The notes under the pieces: model-generated
Database searches by the model: none
Told to the model about the DNA's origin: nothing
Seen by the model: only the letters and a program-made list of their open reading frames with translations
Program-made: the position numbers and the translations under genes
In this document: piece by piece, positions 50,023 to 60,168 of the stretch
Layout: every line of letters starts with the position of its first letter
Numbering within the stretch: position 1 is the stretch's first letter
Source: CAVZXS01 sp963779325
GTDB taxonomy: Bacteria; Bacteroidota; Bacteroidia; Chitinophagales; Chitinophagaceae
Length of the DNA: 64,000 bases
NCBI GenBank assembly: GCA_963779325.1
Contig: CAVZXS010000011.1
Coordinates: 496,001-560,000, forward strand
Direction: 5' to 3'

Positions 50023-52692
50023 TTATCGTTTGATAACCAGTTTTTTCGTGAACAGTTCGTCTTTTATACCCACCAATACAAAATATACACCGCCGGTTAG
50101 CCGCTCTGTTACCGGCAGTTGAACGGTATTGGCTCCTTCGCGTACTTGTATTATTTGCTTATCTATTGTTCGGCCGCTTACATCCTTAACTGTAACGGAT
50201 ACCGTTGAATTAGATGAAGCATGAATAAACAAAGCGGCCTGATTAGTTGCCGGGTTGGGCGAAAGTGTTATTTGCTGAATATTTTTCTGAATCATAATTG
50301 ACTTTACATCGCTGTAACCGTCTTTACTGTCTCCGCTTATTAGTTTGAGCCTGTAGTACGATTTGCCTTTTAACGGATTCAGATCATTATATACATAATC
50401 ATTCTCGCCGTTCAGGCCATTGCCTTTCGCATTTACTGTACCAATGGAAATCCAATTATTGTTACCGGCGCTGCGCTCTATGGTAAAGCCTGTAAAGTTT
50501 TCTTCGCCGCTTGTCTTCCAAGTCAGTTCTGCATTACCGGTTGTTACAACTTTTGCATTAAATGAAAGCAGGTTTACTTTCAACGGATAATTATCTACCA
50601 ATACGCGGTAGTCTTCCGTTTCGCCATGGTCATAATAACCGGTAGGGGTCGAGTTAGTCATACCCGCTGATGCTTTTACCAAGCGAATACGCATGTACGT
50701 AAATGATCCGTTGGGCAATGATGTAGGCGCACTTGGCCAATACAGATACCGGGCTTGCATAGCGGCCATAGAAGTAACAACCGGTGGCGCCTGGCAAGCT
50801 TCGCCGTTATCGAATACGCCGTTACCGTTAAAATCGAGCCATGCTATCAGTGTTGCGTTTTGACCGGTATTATTATATACTGAAACCTGCGCCAGATAGT
50901 TACCTGCTGTTGGAGAAAAAATGGGAACAAACGCTAAGCCATCTTCATCAGCTCCATCAGCATTGGCCGGAACAGATGATGTTTTAAGCCATTCTCTGTC
51001 CCAAGTAGCTCCTATTCTTATTGCTGTATCTTTTTCATGAACAGCCGGGCTTAATGGATTGGGATCATAACTTGCCGGCGCATCGCCAAAATCGCAAAGC
51101 GGACGAAAGGCTTCGCTGCAATCACCCCAACTTCCGATTGGATATACAGGCCCCGGGTTTGTATATACTAAACGGTTTTGCGCATCGTTTACAGTTCCAT
51201 CATAGTTGTAGGGGACAATAAATCCACCAATAGTTTGTGCATTTGCAGAAGAAGTTGGCAACCCCCCCATGTTATATACATTTTCCTGCCAGTCAATGGC
51301 CAACTGTTTGGGGCCGATATTTCCTGCACCGCTTGGCAAAAACTGTGTTCGCTGACCTGTCATCATATTGAAATGATAATACATGGAATCCTTGTTTGTA
51401 GTACCGGCACCGGCTCCGTCAAAATCGTACATCATTCCATTATTAGTTACACCAATATCACTCCAGTCATGAATAAGCCTGTTTGTACCTGCGATATTAC
51501 TATCTACTCTTGCTGCGTAAACCTGGCTTGCCCGAATTGGTGTTAAGCTGTCAGCAGCAAAATCAATTTTCCAAACTGTATTCTCCCTACCTGAATTTCG
51601 GCTCGAATTTGCCGATTCCACTCCGAAGTAATATGATCCGTTATAAAAACTGGCTGAACCTGAGGTAACACCCGGCGTATAAGTAGGAATATTTAATGGC
51701 GCGGCATTTACATCCGCTACGAATGTGCTGATCGTCTCATTATCTACATCATATTTATAAATAGACTTTGTATTAATCGGTGAACTTGTTAAACTATAAG
51801 TATAATACAGAATTCTTTTATAAGGGTCATAGGCCATTCCGTTCATATTGGTGTGCCCCGGGTCTGTGAAGAAAGGCTTTGCTCTTCCTGTAGCGGGATC
51901 CAACAGCATAAATTCATTATCCATCACCGTTAAAATATAGGCGGGCATGCCCGTAAATGGCCGGCTGATATTTCTCCAGTTGTTTGGAAAGCTACCCGTG
52001 ACACAGGTATTGATATCAGAAAGCCAAATATCGCCTGTGGCATTATTCAGCAATATAACAATTGTTTTTACCGGGCCGGGTATACTGACATTTATTGTTC
52101 CGTTGTTATCGGCATTACCGTAATCTGCACCCGGTCCTGTTGATGCGGGTGTTATACCCGGAGATCCGGCAATTACTATTCCCGAACCTGCATTTGCTTT
52201 AGTAACGGTTATAGGTTGCGGTACTAATGCGGTATTGCCGGCTCCTATCGTTACCACCTGGTTATTATCCAAATCAAATAGTGAAAATCGTAGATTGGCT
52301 ACATCCACATCAAAAGTTATAGTAATAGTTGTGTTACCGTTGTTAGTGGTTGTAAATTGAACATCATGTCCCGGCGTGGCGAAACTCCCTGCATCGGCCG
52401 TATTAACGGCATTTTCGCCATCCAGCGTAATACGGTTTGATGGAGCTATTGCAAAGTTCACCCTGCGGGTACCCATTGTAAAATTTTGATTATAGGCGGT
52501 TATACCCGAAACATAAGAAGGAGTATAACTGCCGTTGGCAGACGGTAAGAAATCAAGATTGTCCCAATTTAATTGTGATTGTGTATAACCGCCCGGGCAT
52601 TGCGCAGCGACTTTATAAATCGGGCAGAAGGAAAATACCGCAAATGCAAAAAGCATATTGGCGGAAAGGATAGAGGTAAAGAGTTTTTTCAT
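50023..52692 (-). CDS. T9SS-secreted GEVED-domain protein, paralogue A
   Basis: An 889-residue exported protein (signal MKKLFTSILSANMLFAFAVF). The N-terminal part (about 30-240) is a beta domain ending with SDINTCVTGSFP. Residues about 240-560 form a propeller-like region (ILTVMDNEFMLLDPATGRAK, YDPYKRILYYTYSLT). A GEVED domain follows (about 600-725, ending YYDHGETEDYRVLVDNYPL). The end is a type A T9SS tail (LSPNPATNQAALFIHAS to FVLVGIKDELFTKKLVIK). It is similar along nearly its whole length to the gene at 56006-58636. Confidence 0.85.
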   Translation of the reverse strand: MKKLFTSILSANMLFAFAVFSFCPIYKVAAQCPGGYTQSQLNWDNLDFLPSANGSYTPSYVSGITAYNQNFTMGTRRVNFAIAPSNRITLDGENAVNTADAGSFATPGHDVQFTTTNNGNTTITITFDVDVANLRFSLFDLDNNQVVTIGAGNTALVPQPITVTKANAGSGIVIAGSPGITPASTGPGADYGNADNNGTINVSIPGPVKTIVILLNNATGDIWLSDINTCVTGSFPNNWRNISRPFTGMPAYILTVMDNEFMLLDPATGRAKPFFTDPGHTNMNGMAYDPYKRILYYTYSLTSSPINTKSIYKYDVDNETISTFVADVNAAPLNIPTYTPGVTSGSASFYNGSYYFGVESANSSRNSGRENTVWKIDFAADSLTPIRASQVYAARVDSNIAGTNRLIHDWSDIGVTNNGMMYDFDGAGAGTTNKDSMYYHFNMMTGQRTQFLPSGAGNIGPKQLAIDWQENVYNMGGLPTSSANAQTIGGFIVPYNYDGTVNDAQNRLVYTNPGPVYPIGSWGDCSEAFRPLCDFGDAPASYDPNPLSPAVHEKDTAIRIGATWDREWLKTSSVPANADGADEDGLAFVPIFSPTAGNYLAQVSVYNNTGQNATLIAWLDFNGNGVFDNGEACQAPPVVTSMAAMQARYLYWPSAPTSLPNGSFTYMRIRLVKASAGMTNSTPTGYYDHGETEDYRVLVDNYPLKVNLLSFNAKVVTTGNAELTWKTSGEENFTGFTIERSAGNNNWISIGTVNAKGNGLNGENDYVYNDLNPLKGKSYYRLKLISGDSKDGYSDVKSIMIQKNIQQITLSPNPATNQAALFIHASSNSTVSVTVKDVSGRTIDKQIIQVREGANTVQLPVTERLTGGVYFVLVGIKDELFTKKLVIKR

Positions 52693-53080
52693 GGCTTGGA
52701 TTTTACTAACCGATACAGAAATAACTGCCGTATCATATAAGTATTTTGTGAATGGTTTTTGTAAAAATCCGGCTCAAATGAAATCAACCAACGCCATCAA
52801 GTAAGTGAAAATATGTAAGCAAATAGTCGGCTTTCACCTGATATGGATATTTACCAACCAAAATTAGCTGCCATTTCATATTGCTGCAATAGTAATTACT
52901 CCTTATTTTTTAAAGTAGATTGACGATGTATAAATACGATTTCCGGTGCTTTCAAAAGCTATTTTACTATTCTAAAAAAAACATGCCCTTCATAAGTACA
53001 ATAAAAAAACCTCCGGGTTAAGGGAGGTTCTTTTTCAATACTCAATTTAAACAAAGCCGGTTACCCGGTATAAAATACTA
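52693..53080. other. Leader and intergenic region between the GEVED gene and the M14 gene
   Basis: The 15 bases before the start of paralogue A (AGTAAAATCC followed by a variable pentamer) are shared with paralogue B, so the duplication includes the leader. The right part holds the terminator of the M14 gene at 53008-53029. Nothing else is recognised. Confidence 0.45.
53008..53029 (-). terminator. Terminator after the M14 carboxypeptidase gene
   Basis: On the minus strand AACCTCC and GGAGGTT form a stem with an 8-base loop, followed by TTTTTTA. It lies about 52 bp after the stop at 53081. Confidence 0.75.
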
Positions 53081-55954
53081 TTACTGTTTCATGAATTTTT
53101 GCACTGCAAGTACTTCATTTTTACTGTTAATTATTTTCAGCACATATACTTGCGGAGACAGTTTCGCTGTATTAATTTGATACTCCCTTTCGATAGTGTT
53201 TACGTTTACCTGCAACGTACTGATTACTCTTCCGCTTAAATCACTCACCTGTACAGTTACTTTTTCAGGATAGTTGAATTTTATTTTAAAATTCAGTTCG
53301 TTTATTACCGGGTTGGGATACAAAGAAACGGACAACAGTGAAGGATTATAAACAACGTTAATAATTTTACTGTACATTTCTTTCCCATCTGCATCCACTT
53401 CTTTAATACGATAATAATTATTGCCTGCAAACGGATCCCTGTCTATCAATTTATACGGATCGGTTCCTTCAATTCTGCCGATTGCAGTAAAGTTCTGACG
53501 ATCAGAAGATTTTTCTACTTCAAAATAACGGTGCTTCTGATCTACAACCGCATCCCATTTTAATTCAACGGTATTATCTTTTAATAACTTACCGTCAAAG
53601 CTCAGGAAGTTAGCTCCTAATGTAATCAGCGGGGTTGTAGTACTTATTACTTTCAATTCGTCAATGTAAAAACCATCATCCAGTTCACCTTCGAAAGTAG
53701 AAACATCATTATCCGAAGTAAAGTTAAATCGCAGTCTTAGTGCTGCCGTTCCGTTATAAGCGCTTAGGTCAAAAATTTCTCTCGTCCAGTTTTCTCTTAT
53801 CCCGGTCAGGGAAGGCAATCCATTAATTGTCGCAGCATCTAAAGTACCCGGCTCTTTCACGGTAGTACTACCGGCGATAGCTACCCAAGTAGTACCGTTA
53901 GTAGAAACTTCTACCCGCAATTTGTCCCTGAAATTTTCCGCCCTGTGCCTTGTCCAAAAACTTAGATAAGCAGCAGTAGTGCCGGTAAGATTAAATGTAC
54001 CGTTATATTGAACAATTCGTATAGACTGTGCTGTATAGTTGGTTCCTGCCGCGGATTCAGATAAAGCCTTAGCGGAACCGCCAAATCCTCCCGACGTTGT
54101 AAATACCCAATCTGCACCTGTATAATTATAACCGAATCCGCTTGCTACTGTTCCTTCATTATTGTTCGTCCAGTTGGTAGTCAATGTTCCTTCCATATTA
54201 TCATACAGCAGTTGAGCAGGATTATAAAATTTTACCACCGTGTCATAATAAGTATACCCGCCTGTTTCAACCTTCCAGGCAAATCTTATTCTTTGCCCGT
54301 TTGCCAATGCGCCGGGCAGGGTATAGCTAATGTTGCCGGTGTAAGTATCATAATAGTTGGGTAAACTTGATACTGTAACCGGGGCACCCACTGATGATAT
54401 ATTTTGAAGTGGTACCATTGTCACCGTAACCGGGGCGTTGGCCAAGCCAATTCTTCTTATGGTGAAACCGAGGTTGCCTGATAAAGAGCTTAATGCAATA
54501 TCGCTTACATCTTGTATATCCACATAAGAGCCTGCAGAATAAGCCAATTGAAGATTTTGATAGCACATACCTTTACAGAGGTTTATAATTTGTGCTGCCG
54601 GAGGCCAGAAAGACCCGTTAGTTAAACTCGGTGTTCCACCACCTGCCCCGCCTTCTCCGGTAATTCCGTATACTTTTCCTTTCGATCCTGTACCAATATC
54701 ACCAAGCAGCATCCAATCTTTAAAACCACCTGCTACTTCATACCCTAATGCACCATAACTGTCATTTGCACGCATGCCGTTATATTGCCCCATAATGGCA
54801 GATGTATTATATAAATATTGTTGATCTACAAGAGGTAAAGCCGGATGCAAGCTTCTTCTGCCATAAGGCAATGAATAATAAGGACCGAATGCATGCTGAT
54901 CAAACCCCACTACAAAGTTCTTACCGGCAGCTGTTACTAAGTTTTTTACGGCCACAATTTCAGGTTCAGTAAAAGCCGTAGGACCGGGGCCAATATATGT
55001 ACCTGCACTTGCACTGGTAGATCCGCAACTTGTAGGAGATCCTAAAATTGGAGCACTGCAATTACCCCAGTCAACTCCCCAATTCCTGTTTAAATCTACT
55101 CCTTTTTGTGAGCCGGCATAGTAAGTAGTTCCTGTACCCTGAACATCTGTACCAACATTTCGCCTGTTTTTACGTTGCCCTCCGCCTATAGCATTTACCG
55201 TACCGGTAGCTGTTGTTCTGTTAAACTCCCATCCATCCGGATTTAGACAAGGGATGATGTATATTTCCCGGTTGTTTACAAGAGCGGACACTTTACTATT
55301 TGAAGCATATTGCTCGGCCAAATATTGCATAAAAAAAATCATACTGGCGCCTGTAACAGCTTCCCTTGCATGTTGCAATCCCATATATAATAAGTCGGGC
55401 TCAGCAGCATCGTCTGTCGCTACATTATCAGAAATCTTTATACACCATATATTCCGGCCTTCGTGTGAAACACCAAGCGATGTTTTAGAAACAATAGACG
55501 GATATGCTGTAACTAAGGCATCCATAGCTGCTACCATTTGTGCAAAACTGTAATAACCGCCAAATGTACTCTGCACTACGAATGATGACGGAGTGGTGAT
55601 AATATTGTTTATCGTATTGTTGGTTTCTTCAATGGCAACTTTACCCGCCGCCCTATCAGCAAAAAATTTTTTATTCTGTTTCTCAACACTTGCTTTTACA
55701 TCATCTACAACGATGTCATATTTAAATCCCGACAAGCGAAGTTTTTGTATTTCGTACTGACCTATTTCGACTATTATTCCTCCGCCATTTTCGTAATAAT
55801 GGTCAACATCTAAACTGCTTAACATCTCACTCAGTTTTGCGTTATTCTTTGGAGGATAAATTCTTACTGTACTGTACTTGGTATATTGCGCCTGAGCTGA
55901 CAATACAGACATTAATATGAAAATAGCACTGATGACAGTTTTAATCGGTTTCAT
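53081..55954 (-). CDS. Secreted M14 zinc carboxypeptidase with T9SS type A sorting domain
   Basis: A 957-residue exported protein. Signal peptide MKPIKTVISAIFILMSVLSAQA and an activation-like propeptide (about 25-115) come first. The M14 domain contains zinc ligands H-x2-E in GLQHAREAVTGASM (about 194-207), NPDGWEFNRT, GVDLNRNWG and the third ligand in GFDQHAFGPYYSLPYG. The catalytic Glu is probably in GITGEGGAGG. Beta domains follow (NWTNNNEGTVASGFGY, a MAM/jelly-roll-like region), then an FN3-like block and the T9SS tail. It degrades proteins outside the cell. It lies between the two GEVED paralogues. Confidence 0.88.
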   Translation of the reverse strand: MKPIKTVISAIFILMSVLSAQAQYTKYSTVRIYPPKNNAKLSEMLSSLDVDHYYENGGGIIVEIGQYEIQKLRLSGFKYDIVVDDVKASVEKQNKKFFADRAAGKVAIEETNNTINNIITTPSSFVVQSTFGGYYSFAQMVAAMDALVTAYPSIVSKTSLGVSHEGRNIWCIKISDNVATDDAAEPDLLYMGLQHAREAVTGASMIFFMQYLAEQYASNSKVSALVNNREIYIIPCLNPDGWEFNRTTATGTVNAIGGGQRKNRRNVGTDVQGTGTTYYAGSQKGVDLNRNWGVDWGNCSAPILGSPTSCGSTSASAGTYIGPGPTAFTEPEIVAVKNLVTAAGKNFVVGFDQHAFGPYYSLPYGRRSLHPALPLVDQQYLYNTSAIMGQYNGMRANDSYGALGYEVAGGFKDWMLLGDIGTGSKGKVYGITGEGGAGGGTPSLTNGSFWPPAAQIINLCKGMCYQNLQLAYSAGSYVDIQDVSDIALSSLSGNLGFTIRRIGLANAPVTVTMVPLQNISSVGAPVTVSSLPNYYDTYTGNISYTLPGALANGQRIRFAWKVETGGYTYYDTVVKFYNPAQLLYDNMEGTLTTNWTNNNEGTVASGFGYNYTGADWVFTTSGGFGGSAKALSESAAGTNYTAQSIRIVQYNGTFNLTGTTAAYLSFWTRHRAENFRDKLRVEVSTNGTTWVAIAGSTTVKEPGTLDAATINGLPSLTGIRENWTREIFDLSAYNGTAALRLRFNFTSDNDVSTFEGELDDGFYIDELKVISTTTPLITLGANFLSFDGKLLKDNTVELKWDAVVDQKHRYFEVEKSSDRQNFTAIGRIEGTDPYKLIDRDPFAGNNYYRIKEVDADGKEMYSKIINVVYNPSLLSVSLYPNPVINELNFKIKFNYPEKVTVQVSDLSGRVISTLQVNVNTIEREYQINTAKLSPQVYVLKIINSKNEVLAVQKFMKQ

Positions 55955-56005
55955 GAGATATTTTTTTTCTTTAGGTGGATTTTATTATTACGTTCTAAAT
56001 TCAAT

Positions 56006-58636
56006 TTAATTGCTTTTAATGACAAGTTTCTTTGTAAGCCTTTCATCATTTACAGTTACCTGCACAAAATATGTTCCGCTGCCGAGTTGCTTTACAACAG
56101 GCAGGTCAATATTATTTACCCCATTGCGCAAGAAGGCGCTTTGTTTGTAAACAATTTTTCCGCTTATATCTGTTACAAGTATTGCCGCGGGTGCGTCCAG
56201 TGATACGATAACTGACATCACTGCTTTATCAGCGGCCGGGTTTGGTGAAAGTCCTATTTGCTGAATTCCTTTCTTAAAAGTCAGTGTTCTTATTTCACTG
56301 TTTTTATATTTACCATCGCCGCTTACTAATTTTAACCGGTAAAAAGATTTGCCGGTTAAAGGACGAAGATCATTGTATGCATAATTATTTTCAGCTGCAA
56401 GGCCATTACCTTTTGCATTTATAAATTCCAGTGTGCTCCAATTTATATTATCGGCGCTGCGCTGAATTTCGTACCCTTTAAAATTTTCTTCGCCGGTACT
56501 GATCCATTTCAACTCAACAGTGTTGTTCAATGCTATTTTCGCGTCAAAAGATAAAAGATCGGCTTTCAGCGGATAATTATCTACCAATACACGGTAATCT
56601 TCCGTTTCACCATCGCCATAATAACCTGTTGCGTTGGAAGATGTCATTGAACCCGTAGTCAACCTGATTCGCAGATAGGTAGATTGCCCGATTGAAAAAC
56701 TATTTGGTACAGATGGCCAATACAAATAAACCGATTGATTGGAACCGCTGCTCGGAACCGCAATGGGAGTTATTGCTTCGGCAGCATCAAAAATTCCGTT
56801 ACCGTTATAATCAAGCCAGGCAATTAAAGTAGCCGGAACACCTTTATTGTTAAAAACAGATACCTGTGTTAAAAAAGAACCGGCTCCGGGAAGCATGAAA
56901 GGAACAAAAGCTAATCCATCTTCGTCAGTGCCATCAGCATTGGCTAAAGCAGATGAGGTTTTCAACCACTCCCTGTCCCAAGTTGCACCAATTCTTATAT
57001 TATCGTCCTTTTCATGAACAGCAGGACTCAATGGATTGGGGTCATAAGTAGCAGGTGCATCACCGAAATCGCAGGTAGGACGGAAAGCTTCACCTGCATC
57101 GCCCCAACTGCCCGTGGGGTATGTTGGTCCGGGGTTTGTAAATACTAAACGGTTTTGTGCATTATTGACTGTACCGTTATAATTATACGGAACAATATAA
57201 CCCCCAATGTTTAATGCAGATGCGGCATCGGTAGGTAACCCTCCCATGTTATATACATTCTCTTGCCAGTCAATAGCTGTTTGTTTAGGGCCGATATTGC
57301 CGGTTCCGCCGGGTAAAAATTCTGTTCGCTGGCCGGTCATTAAATTAAAATGGTAATACATAGAGTCGTCTCTTGCACCGTCAAAATCATACAATGTGCC
57401 GCTATTCGTTACACCTATATCACTCCAGTCATGAATTAAGTTGTTGGAAAAACCAACAGTAGTATCAACCCTTGCAGCATATACCTGACTGGCTCTTACC
57501 GGCGTTATACTGTCTGCTGCGAAATCAATTTTCCAAACCGTATTCTCCCTGCCCGAAGTACGGGCAGCGTTTGAAGCCTCCACACCAAAATACAAAGAGC
57601 CGTTATAAAAACTGGCTGATCCCGACGTAACACCCGGATCGTATGTAGGTATATTAAGCGGTGCCGCATTTACATCCGCCACGAACGTACTTATTGTTTC
57701 ATTATCCACACTGTATTTATAAATTGTTCTTGTTCCTGCGTTACCTCCGGGTGCAGTAGCTCGTAAACTGTAGGTATAATACAAAATTCTTTTATACGGA
57801 TCATAGGCCATGCCGTTCATATTTGTCCAGCCCGGATCTGTGAAGTACGGTTTTACATTTCCTGTAGCCGGATCAAGCAGCATAAATTGATTATTCATAA
57901 CCGTTAAAATATAGGCAGGCATGCCGGTAAACGGTTGACTGATTGCTCTGTAAGATGCAGGAAAACTTCCTGTAACGCATGCATTTATGTCTGACAGCCA
58001 AAACTCAAGGCTGTTGCCGCCACCCGTTGTACCCCTATTTGTAATTTCTACCTTTACTGTTTTTACAACCAAACCCGGAAAAGATATAGTAGCGCTGCCA
58101 TCGTTCGAGGTGTTAGCTACAGAAGTATTAGTTGCGGTAACAGTACTAAAAGTCGGTGTTCCGCCCAAGGTTAATATTGTAGGTGCCTGAAAATTGACAG
58201 TAACATTAACGTTCGCACCGGATGCATCTCTTGCAGAAATTGTATACACCGCGGCCCTGTCTATATCGTATAAAGTAAAATTAGGATTTACAACAGTTTG
58301 ATCAAATGTAATCACTACACTATCGCCGCTTGCCGTTGGGGTATATTGTACATCACTACCGGTGTAACCGGCCAAGTTACCTGTATGTGTTGTATTTTCT
58401 CCGCCCAATGTAAAATTAGAGGTTGAGGCGGCAATACTTACAAGATTGGTGCCGATGGTAAATCTTTGAGAACTCGCTCTTGCACTACTCACAAAACCTG
58501 AGTAACTACCTGAGGTAACAAGGTAATCAAGATAATCCCAGTTTAATTGCGAAGCCGTACATTGTGCTTTAACAACGGTACTGCCCGCTGCTAATAATAC
58601 AATAGTGGAAAGGATAGTTGTAAAAAGTTTCTTCAT
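56006..58636 (-). CDS. T9SS-secreted GEVED-domain protein, paralogue B
   Basis: A protein of about 876 residues. The ATG at 58636 starts the signal peptide (MKKLFTTILSTIVLLAAGST); the longer start was rejected. The domain order is the same as in paralogue A at 50023: N-terminal beta domain ending CVTGSFP, propeller-like region (ILTVMNNQFMLLDPATGNVK), GEVED domain ending YYGDGETEDYRVLVDNYPL and type A T9SS tail. The N-terminal 200 residues diverge most. The pair probably arose by local duplication. Ligand and role are unknown; adhesion is plausible. Confidence 0.85.
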   Translation of the reverse strand: MKKLFTTILSTIVLLAAGSTVVKAQCTASQLNWDYLDYLVTSGSYSGFVSSARASSQRFTIGTNLVSIAASTSNFTLGGENTTHTGNLAGYTGSDVQYTPTASGDSVVITFDQTVVNPNFTLYDIDRAAVYTISARDASGANVNVTVNFQAPTILTLGGTPTFSTVTATNTSVANTSNDGSATISFPGLVVKTVKVEITNRGTTGGGNSLEFWLSDINACVTGSFPASYRAISQPFTGMPAYILTVMNNQFMLLDPATGNVKPYFTDPGWTNMNGMAYDPYKRILYYTYSLRATAPGGNAGTRTIYKYSVDNETISTFVADVNAAPLNIPTYDPGVTSGSASFYNGSLYFGVEASNAARTSGRENTVWKIDFAADSITPVRASQVYAARVDTTVGFSNNLIHDWSDIGVTNSGTLYDFDGARDDSMYYHFNLMTGQRTEFLPGGTGNIGPKQTAIDWQENVYNMGGLPTDAASALNIGGYIVPYNYNGTVNNAQNRLVFTNPGPTYPTGSWGDAGEAFRPTCDFGDAPATYDPNPLSPAVHEKDDNIRIGATWDREWLKTSSALANADGTDEDGLAFVPFMLPGAGSFLTQVSVFNNKGVPATLIAWLDYNGNGIFDAAEAITPIAVPSSGSNQSVYLYWPSVPNSFSIGQSTYLRIRLTTGSMTSSNATGYYGDGETEDYRVLVDNYPLKADLLSFDAKIALNNTVELKWISTGEENFKGYEIQRSADNINWSTLEFINAKGNGLAAENNYAYNDLRPLTGKSFYRLKLVSGDGKYKNSEIRTLTFKKGIQQIGLSPNPAADKAVMSVIVSLDAPAAILVTDISGKIVYKQSAFLRNGVNNIDLPVVKQLGSGTYFVQVTVNDERLTKKLVIKSN

Positions 58637-58991
58637 GGTTCGGATTTTACTAAACAATTCAGTTATGGTTCATATAACCGCTTGTCGATTATTTAAATGA
58701 TTTTTGTAAAATCCAAAGTTCAATGAAAGCAAAAAGCGAGGAGAATAAGTGCTAAAACTTAAACGGCAGACAATTATGTTTCAATAGGTTTGGATTTATA
58801 CCGCACAAAAATAGGGTTCGGCTTTTTATAAAAAAACAGTAAATATGCTTATTTTCTAAGGGTATAATACAACTGTATAATTACTACTTTGCTGCACAAA
58901 ATACCTTTTATCAACAGTTATCCTGCTTAAACGACGGTTATATTATAGCCGCTAAATCGTTACTTTTACCAAGAATAAGCAAAAAAAGTAT
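58637..58991. other. Intergenic region between GEVED paralogue B and pdxA
   Basis: The left end holds the conserved leader shared with paralogue A. No gene, strong hairpin or consensus promoter was recognised in the remainder, although the region must contain two divergent promoters. Confidence 0.3.
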
Positions 58992-60077
58992 ATGAATACA
59001 TCTTTCAAACCTGTCATTGGTATTTCCTGCGGCGACCTGAACGGCATCGGTATAGAAATAATTATTAAAGCCTTCGCCGACAGCCGGATTTTAGAACTGT
59101 GTACCCCTGTAGTCTTCGCTTCTACCAAGGCCATTAATTTTTACAGGAAATCCATTCCTGAAATAAACGCCAATTATCAAAACGCCAAATACCTGAATAA
59201 TTTAAGTCCCAAACAACTGAATGTATACACCTGCTGGGAAGAAGAAGTAGCCATAACACCCGGGCAACTGACCAATGAAGGCGGTAAGTATGCCGTGAAA
59301 TCTTTAGTAGCAGCCGTCCATGCACTTAAAGAAAAACAAATAGACGGGTTGGTAACGGCGCCCATTCATAAAAAAAATATTCAGTCGGCCGATTTTAGTT
59401 TTACCGGCCACACTCCTTTTCTGAAACAATCCTTTGGCGGCAATGATGTATTAATGTTGCTGTACGCAGGAAATTTCCGTGTGGGCTTGGTGACTGAACA
59501 CGTAACGGTAAGTGACATAACCAAACATATCACTAAAGAAAACATTGTACGCAAAATCAATATTTTGTATGCAAGCCTGCAAAAAGATTTTGGTATAGAT
59601 AAACCGCGTATCGCAGTGCTTGGCTTAAACCCGCATGCCGGCGATGAAGGATTGATTGGTAAAGAAGAAGAAGAAATAATAAAACCCGCCATCAAAGAAG
59701 TAAAGACAAAAGACATGATGGTATTTGGCCCTTACAGCGCCGATGCTTTTTTTGCCCGCCGCCAATATGAAAAATTTGACGCCGTATTGGCTATGTACCA
59801 CGATCAGGGGTTGATTCCTTTTAAATCATTGGCCATGAGCGAAGGGGTGAACTATACGGCCGGCTTGCCCGCTGTAAGAACATCGCCCGACCATGGTACC
59901 GCTTTTGATATTGCCGGCAAAAACAAAGCGGATGAATCATCTTTTTTAGCGGCGGTATTCAGTTGCATTGATATTATACGTCAGAGAAAAGAATATGAAG
60001 AGAACAGAAAAAACCCGATGCGAAAACTTTCGGGTGATGCTTTTGCAAGAATGGAAGATGAAGTAATAAAAGAATAG
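58992..60077 (+). CDS. pdxA: 4-hydroxythreonine-4-phosphate dehydrogenase
   Basis: A 361-residue cytoplasmic enzyme that oxidises 4-phosphohydroxy-L-threonine in vitamin B6 (pyridoxal phosphate) synthesis. Metal-binding histidines are in FTGHTPFLKQ, GLNPHAGDEGLIG and AMYHDQGLIPFK, and the C-terminal block is RTSPDHGTAFDIAG. The N-terminus (GISCGDLNGIGIEII) is a Bacteroidota variant of the usual G-DPAGIG motif. The length is slightly longer than in E. coli. No other pdx gene is adjacent. Confidence 0.95.
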   Translation: MNTSFKPVIGISCGDLNGIGIEIIIKAFADSRILELCTPVVFASTKAINFYRKSIPEINANYQNAKYLNNLSPKQLNVYTCWEEEVAITPGQLTNEGGKYAVKSLVAAVHALKEKQIDGLVTAPIHKKNIQSADFSFTGHTPFLKQSFGGNDVLMLLYAGNFRVGLVTEHVTVSDITKHITKENIVRKINILYASLQKDFGIDKPRIAVLGLNPHAGDEGLIGKEEEEIIKPAIKEVKTKDMMVFGPYSADAFFARRQYEKFDAVLAMYHDQGLIPFKSLAMSEGVNYTAGLPAVRTSPDHGTAFDIAGKNKADESSFLAAVFSCIDIIRQRKEYEENRKNPMRKLSGDAFARMEDEVIKE

Positions 60078-60141
60078 CCTCACCCCCTGCCCCCGTCCGA
60101 ACCGGTCATCGGGGCGGGCCTCTCCAAAGGAGAGGGAGTTT
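60078..60141. repeat. GC-rich palindromic repeat after pdxA
   Basis: The stretch CACCCCCTGCCCCCGTCCG and the hairpin CTCTCC-AAA-GGAGAG (60120-60134) form a typical dispersed intergenic repeat. A second fold pairs GCCCCCG with CGGGGCGGGC-type sequence. It lies directly between the convergent pdxA and LolA-like genes. Confidence 0.6.
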
Positions 60142-60168
60142 GTGTACTAAAATAGAAGGATTAGAATT

